Counted from the stretch's first letter, positions 50,516 to 61,927 are shown. The stretch is 64,000 bases of DNA from Streptomyces sp. RB17 (GCF_009604455.1 NZ_WEGL01000008.1:124001-188000), one strand, 5' to 3'. The notes: generated by a model not told the origin, from the sequence alone. Translations and numbers: made by a program.

Positions 50516-52567
50516 GTGTCCAAACTGACCGACGTGCCCAAACGGATCCTGATCGGGCGCGCACTGCGCAGTGACCGGCTGGGCGAGACGCTCCTGCCGA
50601 AGCGCATCGCACTCCCCGTCTTCGCCTCCGACCCGCTGTCCTCCGTCGCCTACGCGCCGGGGGAGGTCCTGCTGGTCCTGTCCATCGCGGGCGTGTCGGC
50701 GTACCACTTCAGCCCGTGGATCGCCGTCGCGGTCGTGGTGCTGATGTTCACCGTGGTCGCCTCCTACCGGCAGAACGTCCGCGCGTATCCGAGCGGCGGC
50801 GGCGACTACGAGGTCGCCACCACGAACCTGGGCGCGAAGGCGGGCCTCACGGTCGCCAGCGCCCTGCTCGTGGACTACGTCATGACCGTGGCCGTCTCCA
50901 TCGCCTCCGGCATCGAGAACCTCGGCTCCGCGATCCCGTTCGTGGTCGAGCACAAGGTGCTGTGCGCGGTCGTCGTGATCGTGCTGCTGACGCTGATGAA
51001 CCTGCGGGGCGTGAAGGAGTCCGGCAAGCTCTTCGCGATCCCGACGTACGTGTTCGTCGGCGGCGTCTTCATCATGATCGCGTGGGGTGCCCTACGCGGC
51101 CTGGTCCTCGGTGACACCATGCGGGCGCCGACCGCGGACTTCCACATCAAGGCCGAGCACCAGGGTCTCGCGGGCTTCGCCCTCGTCTTCCTGCTGCTGC
51201 GCGCCTTCTCCTCCGGCTGTGCCGCGCTGACCGGTGTGGAGGCCATCTCCAACGGTGTCCCGGCCTTCCGCAAGCCCAAGTCGAAGAACGCGGCGACCAC
51301 CCTCGCCCTGATGGGCATCCTCGCCGTCACCATGTTCTGCGGCATCATCGCCCTCGCCATGACGACCAAGGTCCGCATGGCCGAGAACCCGGCCACGGAC
51401 CTGCTCCGGGGTGGCCACCCGCTCGGTTCCGGTTACGTCCAGAACCCGGTGATCTCCCAGGTCGCCGAGGCCGTCTTCGGCAAGGGCAGCTTCATGTTCG
51501 TGGTCCTCGCGGCCGCGACGGCCCTGGTCCTCTTCCTCGCGGCCAACACGGCGTACAACGGCTTCCCGCTGCTCGGCTCGATCCTCGCCCAGGACCGCTA
51601 CCTCCCGCGCCAGCTGCACACCCGCGGCGACCGTCTCGCCTTCTCCAACGGCATCGTGCTGCTCGCCGGCGCGGCGGCCCTGCTGACCGTCATCTACGGC
51701 GCGGACTCCACGCGGCTGATCCAGCTGTACATCGTCGGCGTGTTCGTGTCCTTCACGCTCAGCCAGACCGGCATGGTCCGGCACTGGAACCGGCACCTGC
51801 GGGTCGAGCAGGACCCCGGCAAGCGCCGCCACATGATCCGCTCCCGCGCGATCAACGCGTTCGGCGCCTTCCTGACCGGTCTGGTGCTGGTCGTGGTGCT
51901 GGTCACGAAGTTCACGCACGGCGCCTGGGTGGCCGTGCTCGGGATGTGCATCTTCTACGCGACGATGACCGGGATCCGGAAGCACTACGACCGTGTCTCC
52001 GAGGAGCTCGCCGCTTCGGACGACCCGGCCGACGACCTGGTCCGCCCGTCGCGGGTGCACTCGGTGGTGCTGATCTCCAAGATCCACCGCCCCACCCTGC
52101 GCGCCCTGGCCTACGCCAAGCTGATGCGCTCGGACACCCTGGAGGCGCTCACGGTCAACGTCGACCCGGCCGAGACCAAGGCACTGCGCGACGAGTGGGA
52201 GCGGCGCGGCATCGACGTACCGCTGAAGGTCCTGGACTCGCCGTACCGCGAGGTGACCCGCCCGGTGATCGAGTACGTCAAGAGCCTGCGCAAGGAGTCG
52301 CCGCGCGACGCCGTCTCCGTGATCATCCCCGAGTACGTGGTCGGCCACTGGTACGAGCACCTGCTGCACAACCAGAGCGCCCTGCGCCTGAAGGGCCGCC
52401 TGCTGTTCACGCCCGGCGTGATGGTCACCTCCGTGCCCTACCAGCTGGCGTCCTCCGAGGCGGCCAAGCTGCGCGCCCGCAGGCGGCAGGAGTGGAGCGC
52501 GCCGGGTGCGGTGCGACGCGGTCCGGCGGCGGAGCGGCCGAAGGAGCCGTCGGCGACGAAGGACTAG
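50516..52567 (+). CDS. APC-superfamily permease with C-terminal cytoplasmic domain
   Basis: A 683-residue transporter. About twelve helices span residues 45-470, with the APC landmark FASDPLSSVAYAPGE near the start and SSGCAALTGVEAISNGVPAF in the sixth-helix region. A soluble C-terminal domain of about 190 residues follows. The DPLSSVAYA pattern is typical of the subgroup related to KimA-type potassium importers and mycobacterial Rv2690c. Next to two TrkA genes, potassium transport is a reasonable inference. GTG 50516 is taken as start. The gene is divergent from the trkA operon. Confidence 0.85.
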   Translation: MSKLTDVPKRILIGRALRSDRLGETLLPKRIALPVFASDPLSSVAYAPGEVLLVLSIAGVSAYHFSPWIAVAVVVLMFTVVASYRQNVRAYPSGGGDYEVATTNLGAKAGLTVASALLVDYVMTVAVSIASGIENLGSAIPFVVEHKVLCAVVVIVLLTLMNLRGVKESGKLFAIPTYVFVGGVFIMIAWGALRGLVLGDTMRAPTADFHIKAEHQGLAGFALVFLLLRAFSSGCAALTGVEAISNGVPAFRKPKSKNAATTLALMGILAVTMFCGIIALAMTTKVRMAENPATDLLRGGHPLGSGYVQNPVISQVAEAVFGKGSFMFVVLAAATALVLFLAANTAYNGFPLLGSILAQDRYLPRQLHTRGDRLAFSNGIVLLAGAAALLTVIYGADSTRLIQLYIVGVFVSFTLSQTGMVRHWNRHLRVEQDPGKRRHMIRSRAINAFGAFLTGLVLVVVLVTKFTHGAWVAVLGMCIFYATMTGIRKHYDRVSEELAASDDPADDLVRPSRVHSVVLISKIHRPTLRALAYAKLMRSDTLEALTVNVDPAETKALRDEWERRGIDVPLKVLDSPYREVTRPVIEYVKSLRKESPRDAVSVIIPEYVVGHWYEHLLHNQSALRLKGRLLFTPGVMVTSVPYQLASSEAAKLRARRRQEWSAPGAVRRGPAAERPKEPSATKD

Positions 52568-52688
52568 CCGGACCCGATTCCGGACGGAGCCGGGTGCCCG
52601 GCCTGTGGTGAGCGGCCGGACGACAGCCACGTAGACTGGTGGGCTGTTGTCCGGCCGTTTCCCGTTCCCGATCTGGAGTCACCCCGCC

Positions 52689-54017
52689 ATGCAGGCAGAA
52701 GAGAAGAAGTCGCTGGTCGGGGAGGAGTACGAGGTCGAGATCGGCCCCGTCGCCCACGGCGGCCACTGCATCGCCCGCACGGCCGAGGGCCAGGTGCTGT
52801 TCGTCCGGCACGCGCTGCCGGGAGAGCGGGTGGTGGCGAAGGTGACCGAGGGCGAGGAGGGCGCCCGCTTCCTGCGTGCGGACGCCGTACGGATCCTGGA
52901 GCCCTCCAAGGACCGCATCGAGGCCCCCTGTCCCTTCGCCGGGCCGGGCCGCTGCGGCGGCTGCGACTGGCAGCACGCCAAGCCGGGCGCCCAGCGCAGG
53001 CTGAAGGCCGAGGTGATCGCGGAGCAGCTGAAGCGGCTCGCGGGCCTGACCCCGGAGGAGGCCGGCTGGGACGGCACGGTGGTCCCGGCCGAGGGCGACA
53101 AGCTGCCGGCCGGCCAGGTCCCGCAGTGGCGCACGCGCGTCCAGTACGCCGTCGACGCCGAGGGCCACGCGGGCCTGCGCCGCCACCGCTCGCACGAGGT
53201 CGAGCGCATCGACCACTGCATGATCGCGGCGGAGGGCGTCAGCGAGCTGGGCATCGAACGGCGGGACTGGACCGGCATGGAGTCGGTCGAGGCCATCGCG
53301 GCGACGGGCTCGCAGGACCGCCAGGTGATCCTGACGCCGCGCCCGGGCGCGCGCCTCCCCCTGGTGGAGCTGGACAAGCCGGTGTCGGTCCTCAGGGTCG
53401 ACGAGAAGTCCGGCGGGGTGCACCGCGTGCACGGCCGCCCCTTCGTCCGCGAGCGCGCCGACGGCCGTACGCACCGTGTGGGCAACGGCGGTTTCTGGCA
53501 GGTCCACCCGAAGGCGGCGGACACCCTGGTGACGGCGGTCATGCAGGGCCTCCTCCCGCGCAAGGGCGAGATGGCCCTGGACCTCTACTGCGGAGTGGGG
53601 TTGTTCGCCGGGGCGCTGGCCGACCGGCTCGGCGAGAAGGGCGCGGTCCTCGGCATCGAGTCCGGCAAGCGTGCGGTGGAGGACGCGCGGCACAACCTCG
53701 CCGACTTCCCGCGGGTCCGCATCGAACAGGGCAAGGTCGAGTCGGTCCTGCCGCGCACGGGCATCACCGAGGTCGACCTGATCGTCCTGGACCCGCCGAG
53801 GTCCGGCGCCGGCCGCCAGACGGTCGCCCACCTCGCCTCCCTGGACGCCCGCCGCATCGCGTACGTCGCCTGCGATCCCGCCGCGCTGGCCCGCGACCTG
53901 GAGTACTTCCGCGAGGGCGGGTACCGGGTGCGGACGCTTCGGGCGTTCGATCTGTTTCCGATGACGCATCATGTGGAGTGCGTGGCGATCCTTGAGATGG
54001 CTGCGAAAGGTCACTGA
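52689..54017 (+). CDS. Class I SAM-dependent RNA methyltransferase (TrmA/RumA family, TRAM domain)
   Basis: A 442-residue uracil-C5 methyltransferase. An N-terminal TRAM domain (about 8-65, EVEIGPVAHGGHCIAR) binds RNA. Cysteines in CPFAGPGRCGGCDWQH suggest an Fe-S cluster as in RlmD. The Rossmann domain has LDLYCGVGLFAG, LDPPRSGAGRQ and the nucleophile Cys in YVACDPAALARDL. It methylates rRNA or tRNA. ATG 52689 fits the TRAM start. It is the last gene before the decayed accessory region. Confidence 0.9.
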   Translation: MQAEEKKSLVGEEYEVEIGPVAHGGHCIARTAEGQVLFVRHALPGERVVAKVTEGEEGARFLRADAVRILEPSKDRIEAPCPFAGPGRCGGCDWQHAKPGAQRRLKAEVIAEQLKRLAGLTPEEAGWDGTVVPAEGDKLPAGQVPQWRTRVQYAVDAEGHAGLRRHRSHEVERIDHCMIAAEGVSELGIERRDWTGMESVEAIAATGSQDRQVILTPRPGARLPLVELDKPVSVLRVDEKSGGVHRVHGRPFVRERADGRTHRVGNGGFWQVHPKAADTLVTAVMQGLLPRKGEMALDLYCGVGLFAGALADRLGEKGAVLGIESGKRAVEDARHNLADFPRVRIEQGKVESVLPRTGITEVDLIVLDPPRSGAGRQTVAHLASLDARRIAYVACDPAALARDLEYFREGGYRVRTLRAFDLFPMTHHVECVAILEMAAKGH

Positions 54018-54351
54018 CCTGCGGATTTGTCCGTGAAGGGGCTCGTCGTGAGTGGCTTCCAGCCGTTTCCACGCAACCATCACGTGGATTGGTCAAGAAC
54101 GTCCGTCCCCGCTCTCAGGGACTGACTGATCTGCCGTTTCGTCAGATGATTTGCAGGATCGACAGTGGTGGGACGCGTCGCTGACAGGACGCCTCTCAGC
54201 GTGGTCTGACACTGGTATGACGCTCGTTGTGATGTTGCGTCAGGAACCTGATCGCGGTCGACGGCTGCCCCATCCCTGTGAGGGCTGCGATGGGTCCGCG
54301 GCACGGCTTGGCGGGCGTCGGAGGGCCTTCTCTTCCCCTGTGGTCGGCCGA
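54018..54351. other. Unassigned region at the start of the decayed locus
   Basis: 334 bp with lower and uneven GC content. An open frame runs through from 54151 but shows no family resemblance before about 54388. A CTGAC...GTCAG inverted repeat near 54121-54145 may act as a weak terminator for the methyltransferase gene. No insertion-sequence end is recognisable. Confidence 0.4.
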
Positions 54352-54799
54352 ATGCTGCGGCGGCCAGTGCGCCCCCTTCAGAGCTGCATTGCCGAAGCGG
54401 CCGGCACGCTGCGCCTGTTCACCGAGGTGCTGCGCCATCTGGACTTCCGGGCGGAGCGGATGGCCGAGGCGTGCGAGCGGGAGTTCCTGGGCGGCTTCTC
54501 CCTGGCCAACGCGCTGACCACGGCGGAGGACGTGTCCTGGCGGCGCGCTCCCGCCGACGGCGACCCGGAGTTGCTGCGCCGGGTGGCGCGGGAGCAGGGG
54601 TAGGAACTGCGCGACCCGGGCGGGACCTTGGGCGGCACCTTCGACGTCCGGGGGGCGCTGCGGCGGATGACCTCCGTGGGCTCGGCCGGCCCGCAGGCGG
54701 TCGCGGGCGCGCTGCGGGGACTGGCAGTGGAGCACGAGCGCCTGGTGAAGGAGCGGTCGAGGAGGGCAACGGTTGCCCGAGGAACGGGGGAGGACGTCG
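54352..54799 (+). pseudogene. Truncated lyase-family (argininosuccinate lyase-like) remnant with in-frame stop
   Basis: Codons from about 54388 read IAEAAGTLRLFTEVLRHL and, further on, ERMAEACEREFLGGFSLANA, which resembles the C-terminal helices of argininosuccinate lyase-like enzymes. A TAG at 54601-54603 interrupts the frame. The same frame continues with GGTFDVRGALRRM and ends ALRGLAVEHERLVKERS, again lyase-like (a late GxxxP segment SVGSAGPQAV). The N-terminal three quarters of the enzyme are missing. It is therefore a remnant of a lyase gene that lay directly upstream of the kinase gene. Family assignment is moderate. Confidence 0.55.
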
Positions 54800-55753
54800 A
54801 TGGGAACGGCTCGGTCCGAGGCAGTACCCGGGGCGGCCGGCGCAGCGGACGCCGTGCCCGGCACCGGCCGGGCCTACGGGACCTTCGGCGAACTGCTGCA
54901 GGGGGTCCTTCCGGGAACCGACCGGCACTTCATGGTCACTTTCCCGCTCGCCAAATGGTCCACGGCGACCCTGCGGTACTCCGCGCGGGCCACCGGGATC
55001 ACGGTCTGGCCGCCACACAAGGCGAAGGCGCAGCGGATCGCCCGGACGGCTCTGGCGGCTGCCGGGCACACGGGAGGCGGCGTTCTGGAGCTGCACAGCG
55101 ACCTGCCCGAGGGCAAGGGCATGGCGAGTTCCTCCGCGGACCTGGTCGCCACCGTACGCGCGGTGGGCGCCGTCCTGGGCACGACGTTCCCGCCCACCGT
55201 GATCGAGCGGCTACTGCGGGACATCGAGCCGAGCGACGGCGTCATGTACGACGAGGTGGTCGCCTACTACCACCGCGAGGCCGAGCTGCGCAGCGGTCTC
55301 GGTGTCCTGCCGGCCATGACCATCGTCGCCCACGACGAGGGCGGCCAGATCGACACGATCCGGCACAACCGCTCGGCGCGGCCGGTCGGTGACGAGGACA
55401 AGGTGGAGTACGGCCGGCTGCTGGCCGAGCTGTGCGACGCCGTCCGGGCGCGCGACCTGCCGGGGGTGGGGCGTGTCGCCACGCGAAGCGCCGAGCTGAA
55501 CGCGCTGGCCCGGCCGCGGCCGGCCCTGCGGGAGCTGCGGGACATCTGCGAGGCGACCGGGGGACTCGGCGTGGTGTGCGCGCACAGCGGCACCGTGCTC
55601 GGCATCCTCGTCGCCGCCGACGACCCGGACCACGACACCAAGGTCCGCGCCGCCCTCGACGCCTGCCGCCGGCTGCCCGGCGCCACCACGGTCCTGCGCT
55701 CGCTGGGCGACGCGGAGAACTGGATCCCCGAGGCCGGCACGACGACCACATGA
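54800..55753 (+). CDS. GHMP-family kinase (PduX-like)
   Basis: A 317-residue GHMP kinase. The glycine/serine-rich ATP loop is LPEGKGMASSSADLVATVRAV; an N-terminal GTFGELLQGVLPG and a C-terminal GLGVVCAHSGTVLGIL motif are also typical. The closest family I recall is PduX-type threonine kinase and related enzymes in secondary metabolism. GGGGGAGGA lies 6 bp before ATG 54800. The reading frame is intact, unlike its neighbours. The TGA stop overlaps the ATG that opens the NRPS remnant (ATGA), a trace of an older operon. The substrate is unknown. Confidence 0.82.
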   Translation: MGTARSEAVPGAAGAADAVPGTGRAYGTFGELLQGVLPGTDRHFMVTFPLAKWSTATLRYSARATGITVWPPHKAKAQRIARTALAAAGHTGGGVLELHSDLPEGKGMASSSADLVATVRAVGAVLGTTFPPTVIERLLRDIEPSDGVMYDEVVAYYHREAELRSGLGVLPAMTIVAHDEGGQIDTIRHNRSARPVGDEDKVEYGRLLAELCDAVRARDLPGVGRVATRSAELNALARPRPALRELRDICEATGGLGVVCAHSGTVLGILVAADDPDHDTKVRAALDACRRLPGATTVLRSLGDAENWIPEAGTTTT

Positions 55754-55976
55754 TCCCGTCCGCGTCCCTGTCGTTGCTCGTCACCCAGGTCGTCTCCCGG
55801 ACCGCCGGCTGAGCGGTACTGCCCTCACCGTCCAGGCCTTCTTCCAGAACCCGACCGTGGCGGCCCTCGGGCGGGTCCTGGACGAATCCGGCGCCGCCGC
55901 AACCACCGACGACGCTCCACGCGTGGTCCGGCGAACCCGCACGCTCCGCTGCGCACCGGGAGGCGCCGAGTCATGA
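55750..55976 (+). pseudogene. NRPS carrier-domain (PCP) remnant, frameshifted
   Basis: The first frame (55750-55812) reads LSLLVTQVVSRTAG, matching the segment that follows the phosphopantetheine serine in carrier domains (normally GGHSLLATQVVSR). A second frame continues from about 55806 with LSGTALTVQAFFQNPTVAAL and GRVLDE, the classic C-terminal helix of a PCP. It ends at TGA 55974-55976. A frameshift separates the two halves, and the GG before the serine is lost. The rest of the synthetase is gone. Its start overlaps the kinase stop, and its stop overlaps the antiporter start. Confidence 0.75.
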
Positions 55977-56303
55977 ACATCCATCAGACCTCGTCCCTCC
56001 TCCTCGGCCTCGCCGCCATCGTGTTCCTCGCGCTCGGCCCGACCCTGTTCCACGGGGCGCTGTCCGACGCCCTCTTCCCGGCCGGCATCCGGCGGCCTGA
56101 CCGAGCTCATCGTCCTGAGCGTGGGTCTCCAACTCGGTTTCCTGAGCCAGCGGTTGTACTCGCTCATGGTCGTCATGGCCGTGGTCACCACCGCGATGGC
56201 GGGCCCCCTGCTGACCCTGGTCATCGGCCGCCCCGACGACGACCTGCCGGATCCGACGGAGGCGCCCGAGCACACCGCGGGCTCGGTGGGCAGCGCCGCC
56301 TGA
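55973..56303 (+). pseudogene. Kef-type cation/proton antiporter with internal deletions
   Basis: ATG 55973 opens a frame reading MNIHQTSSLLLGLAAIVFLA, which jumps directly to LGPTLFHGALSDALFPAG, omitting about 30 residues normally between them. From about 56097, in a different frame, TELIVLSVGLQLGFLSQRLY and VTTAMAGPLLTLVIG give the last helices, so some 250-300 residues of a normal antiporter are missing. The stop is at 56303. Such antiporters often end NRPS operons. The reading frames, start overlap and truncated length show a dead gene. Confidence 0.8.
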
Positions 56304-56320
56304 CACACGGTCGACAGGAC

Positions 56321-56343
56321 TCCCCACCGGGACCCGGTGGGGA
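56321..56343. terminator. Hairpin terminator between decayed locus and meaB
   Basis: Arms TCCCCACCGGG and CCCGGTGGGGA flank a single A (56321-56343). It sits 3 bp beyond the meaB stop and probably ends the minus-strand meaB operon. Confidence 0.75.
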
Positions 56344-56346
56344 AGC

Positions 56347-57351
56347 TCAGTCAGCCGCCGAGGGAGTCGTGCCGCCCCCGAACGCCTCCAGAATGCGTTC
56401 CGCCGCCAGGGTCGCCGTCAGGCGGCCCTCCCTGACCTGTCGTTCGAGGTCGGGGGCGGCGCCGCGTACCGCCGGGTCGGCGTACAGGCGGCCCAGCAGT
56501 TCGTCGCGGACCATCGCCCAGGTCCAGCCGACCTGCTGATCGCGCCGCTTGGCGGTCAGCCGGCCGGTGGAGTCGAGCAGGGTGCGGTGCTGCTCCAGGC
56601 GCTCCCAGACCGTGTCCAGGCCCGTCGAGTCCCGGGCGCTGCAACTCAGCACCGGCGGGGTCCAGAACGCCTCCCTGCCATGCATCAGGCGCAGCGCGCC
56701 CGCCAGTTCGCGGGCGGCGGCCCTCGCGTCGCGCTCGTGCGGGCCGTCCGCCTTGTTGACGGCGATCACGTCGGCCAGCTCCAGGACGCCCTTCTTGATG
56801 CCCTGCAACTGGTCCCCGGTGCGGGCCAGGGTCAGAAGGAGGAAGGAGTCGACCATCTCCGCGACCGTCGTCTCCGACTGGCCCACGCCGACCGTCTCCA
56901 CGAGGATCACGTCGTAGCCCGCCGCCTCCATCACCACCATCGACTCCCGGGTGGCCTTCGCGACCCCGCCCAGCGTGCCCGCGCTGGGGGAGGGGCGGAC
57001 GAAGGCGTTCGGGTCGACCGCCAGGCGCTCCATCCGCGTCTTGTCGCCGAGGATCGAGCCGCCGGTGCGGGTGGAGGACGGGTCCACGGCGAGGACCGCG
57101 ACCCGGTGGCCCAGCGAGGTCAGCAGCGTGCCGAACGCGTCGATGAACGTCGACTTGCCGACCCCCGGCACCCCGCTGATGCCGATCCGCCGCGCCCGGC
57201 CGCTGTGCGGGAGCAGCTGGGTCAGCAACTCCTGTGCCAGCGCCCGGTGCTGGGGGCGGGTGGACTCGACGAGCGTGATGGCGCGGGCCACCAGGGCCCG
57301 CCTGCCGTCGAGCACACCCTTCACATACGTGTCGAGATCGATCGCTGCCAT
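56347..57351 (-). CDS. meaB: Methylmalonyl-CoA mutase-associated GTPase MeaB
   Basis: A 334-residue G3E-type GTPase that protects and reloads the B12-dependent mutase. Walker A is GISGVPGVGKST, with VDPSSTRTGGSILGDKTRM, the switch VETVGVGQSE and base-recognition NKAD. ATG 57351 starts 7 bp after the mutB stop, so it is the last gene of the mutA-mutB-meaB operon. Length and order match other actinomycetes. Confidence 0.94.
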   Translation of the reverse strand: MAAIDLDTYVKGVLDGRRALVARAITLVESTRPQHRALAQELLTQLLPHSGRARRIGISGVPGVGKSTFIDAFGTLLTSLGHRVAVLAVDPSSTRTGGSILGDKTRMERLAVDPNAFVRPSPSAGTLGGVAKATRESMVVMEAAGYDVILVETVGVGQSETTVAEMVDSFLLLTLARTGDQLQGIKKGVLELADVIAVNKADGPHERDARAAARELAGALRLMHGREAFWTPPVLSCSARDSTGLDTVWERLEQHRTLLDSTGRLTAKRRDQQVGWTWAMVRDELLGRLYADPAVRGAAPDLERQVREGRLTATLAAERILEAFGGGTTPSAAD

Positions 57352-57358
57352 GCGAGGT

Positions 57359-59532
<2,174 letters not shown>

Positions 59533-59533
<1 letters not shown>

Positions 59534-61332
59534 CAGGACACTCCCATGCGGTCGAGGGTCGCGGACAGCACGTCGATGGCGTCGCAGCCCGCGAAGACGT
59601 AACGGTCGATGCCGGCGTACTCGCCCCGGCCCGCCAGGAACACCTGCCGGGCGCCGGACGCCTTGAGCGACTCGGCGGCCTGCTCGGCCTGTTCGGCGTA
59701 CAGGGCGTCGCTTGAGCACAGCACGGCCTCGGTGGCTCCGCTGTCCTCGAAGGCGCCCTCGGTGACCGGCTCGATGCCGCCCGCCTGGAAGAGGTTGGCG
59801 GCGAACGTGGCGCGCGCGGTGTACGCGGCGGCCGGGCCGAGCGTGGCGAGGAAGATGCGCGGACGGGCACCGGTCGCCGCGAGGTGGGCGTCGGAGCGGG
59901 CGCGCAGCTGCTCGTACGCCTCGTCGCGGCGTACCCGCGGCAGCCCGCCGGACGGCGGCTCGGGCGCGGGCTCGCGCTCCACCGGCTTCTCGGCCAGCAG
60001 CGGGAACTCGCTGACGCCGGTGATGGGTTCGCGCCGCTTGGCGAGCTTCTTGGAGCGCTCCGCCCAGGTCGTCGCGAGGTCCGTGCGCAGCCGGCCGGAG
60101 CGCAGCACGGCGGCCTGGCCGCCGTCGCGCTCGATGGTCCGGAAGAACTCCCAGGCGGCCTGGGCGAGTTGGTCGGTCAGCCGCTCGACGTACCAGGAGC
60201 CGCCCGCCGGGTCGACGACCCGGGCCAGGTGGGACTCCTCGATGAGGATCGTGGAGGTGTTGCGGGCGATCCGGCGCGCGAACGCGTCGGGCAGGCCGAG
60301 CGCGTGGTCGAACGGCAGGACGGTCACCGAGTCGGCGCCGCCGACCCCGGCGGCGAGCGTCGCGACCGTCGTGCGGAGCATGTTCACCCACGGGTCGCGG
60401 CGGGTCGTCATCACCGACGAGGTCACCACGTGCTGCACCTGCGCACCGGGCGCCCCGCAGACCTCGGCGACCCGGGCCCACAGCCGGCGCGCGGCGCGCA
60501 GCTTGGCGATCGTGAGGAACTGGTCGGCCGTGGCCGCGTAGCGGAACTCCAGCTGCCCGGCGGCCCGTTCGACGCCCAGCCCGGCCTCGGTGAGCTCCCG
60601 CAGATACGCCACACCGGTGGCGAGCGAGGCGCCCAGCTCCTGCGCGGCCGAGCCGCCCGCCTCGTGGTACGGCAGCACGTCCACGGTGAGGGCGCGCAGC
60701 CCCGGGTACCGCTCGGCGCAGCGCGCGGCCAGGGCGGCGTACGGCGCGAAGTCCAGGGCCGTACCGGTACGGGCCTCGTACCCGAGCGGGTCGCCGCCCA
60801 GGTTGCCGCGTACGGCCTCGGCGGCCACGCCCTTGTCCGCGTACAGCCGCAGCAGTGCCTCGGCGGCCCGCTCGGTGTCCCGGCCCGCCTCCAGCACGAC
60901 CGGCGCGAGGTCCAGGTACACGCCCTCCAGCGCCCGGCCCAGCCCGTCGACCGGGATGCCGCCCTCGCCCAGCACGAGCCACAGCGAGGTGCCGCCGTTC
61001 TCCAGGTCGGCCAGGACGGCGCTGTCCGCGAGGGCGGTGTGCCGCTGCCGTACGTCCCAGCCGCCCGCCGTGTTGCCCTCGGGCCGGCTGCCGCGCACAA
61101 AGGGCGCGAAGCCCGGCAGGCCGGGGTCGGGCGCGGCGTCGCGCGCGGTGTACAGGGGCCGGGTGCGCAGCCCGTCCTCCAGCGTCGTGGACAGGGCGTC
61201 CTCAGCTGCCGCGCCCGAGACTTCCTTGCCGGACTTGCGCAGCACACCCTCCACCAGGGCTTGCCACTGCTCGTGCGTCGCGTCAGGGAACTCGGCGGCC
61301 AGTGAGAGCCCGTCGTCAGGCAGGACCGTCAT
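59533..61332 (-). CDS. mutA: Methylmalonyl-CoA mutase small subunit
   Basis: A 599-residue homolog of MutB that forms the non-catalytic half of the heterodimer. The barrel domain is recognisable (DPAGGSWYVERLTDQLAQAAW). The C-terminal domain lacks the DxHxxG cobalamin motif, as expected for the small subunit. It is the first gene of the operon. There is no operator I recognise in the 85 bp between it and the MarR gene stop. Confidence 0.93.
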
Positions 61333-61417
61333 GGCTCGGATGCTAGGGCAGCATGCTCAAGTGAGTGCAGCGCGGGGGCTGTGAGGTTTCCCTCCTTGCG
61401 CTTGTGACCTGCGCCGC

Positions 61418-61927
61418 TCAGCCGTCGGAGGGCTGCTCGCCCGGGTCCGGCAGATCGGGCACCAGCGCGCACATCGCCGCGCGCTGGTCGGGGCCCATGG
61501 AGTCGGCGAGGGCCTGGCGGACGGTGCCGACGAGCAGGGCGGAGGTCTCGGCCAGCAGGTCGCGCGCCCTGTCGGTGAGGGTGACCTGTACGCCGCGCTT
61601 GTCGCCGCAGACGGAGGTGCGGACGACCAGGCCGGCCCGCTGCAGGCAGGCGACCTGGTAGGTGAGCCGGGTCTTGGGGCGGCCGAGGAGGCCGGCGACC
61701 TGGGTCATGCGCAGTCCGGTGCGGGGCTGTTCCGCCAGCAGGCACAGGATCAGGAACTCGTCGTGGGAGACGTCGAGGGTCTCCTTCACGACCGACCGCA
61801 GCCGCTGCTCCACGGCGCCCGTGGCGGCCAGCAGGATCATCCAGGCGCGCAGTTCGGCGGGCAGCAGGCTGCCTGCCGAGGCGGGACATTCGAGCTGGTC
61901 GGAGGGGTGCGCGTCGGAGTCGTACAT
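61418..61927 (-). CDS. MarR-family transcriptional regulator
   Basis: A 169-residue winged-helix regulator. The recognition region is TGLRMTQVAGLLGRPKTRLTYQVACLQRAGLVVR, followed by the wing GDKRGVQVTLT. It is divergent from the yceI-type gene with a 91-bp gap holding twin palindromes, so it very probably represses both itself and that gene. Its ligand is unknown; such pairs in actinomycetes often respond to phenolic or oxidising compounds. Confidence 0.9.
   Translation of the reverse strand: MYDSDAHPSDQLECPASAGSLLPAELRAWMILLAATGAVEQRLRSVVKETLDVSHDEFLILCLLAEQPRTGLRMTQVAGLLGRPKTRLTYQVACLQRAGLVVRTSVCGDKRGVQVTLTDRARDLLAETSALLVGTVRQALADSMGPDQRAAMCALVPDLPDPGEQPSDG

Noticed and set aside
54018..54351. 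Search for an insertion-sequence or integrase remnant at the edge of the decayed locus
   Set aside because: No transposase-like motif, terminal inverted repeat or target duplication could be seen.
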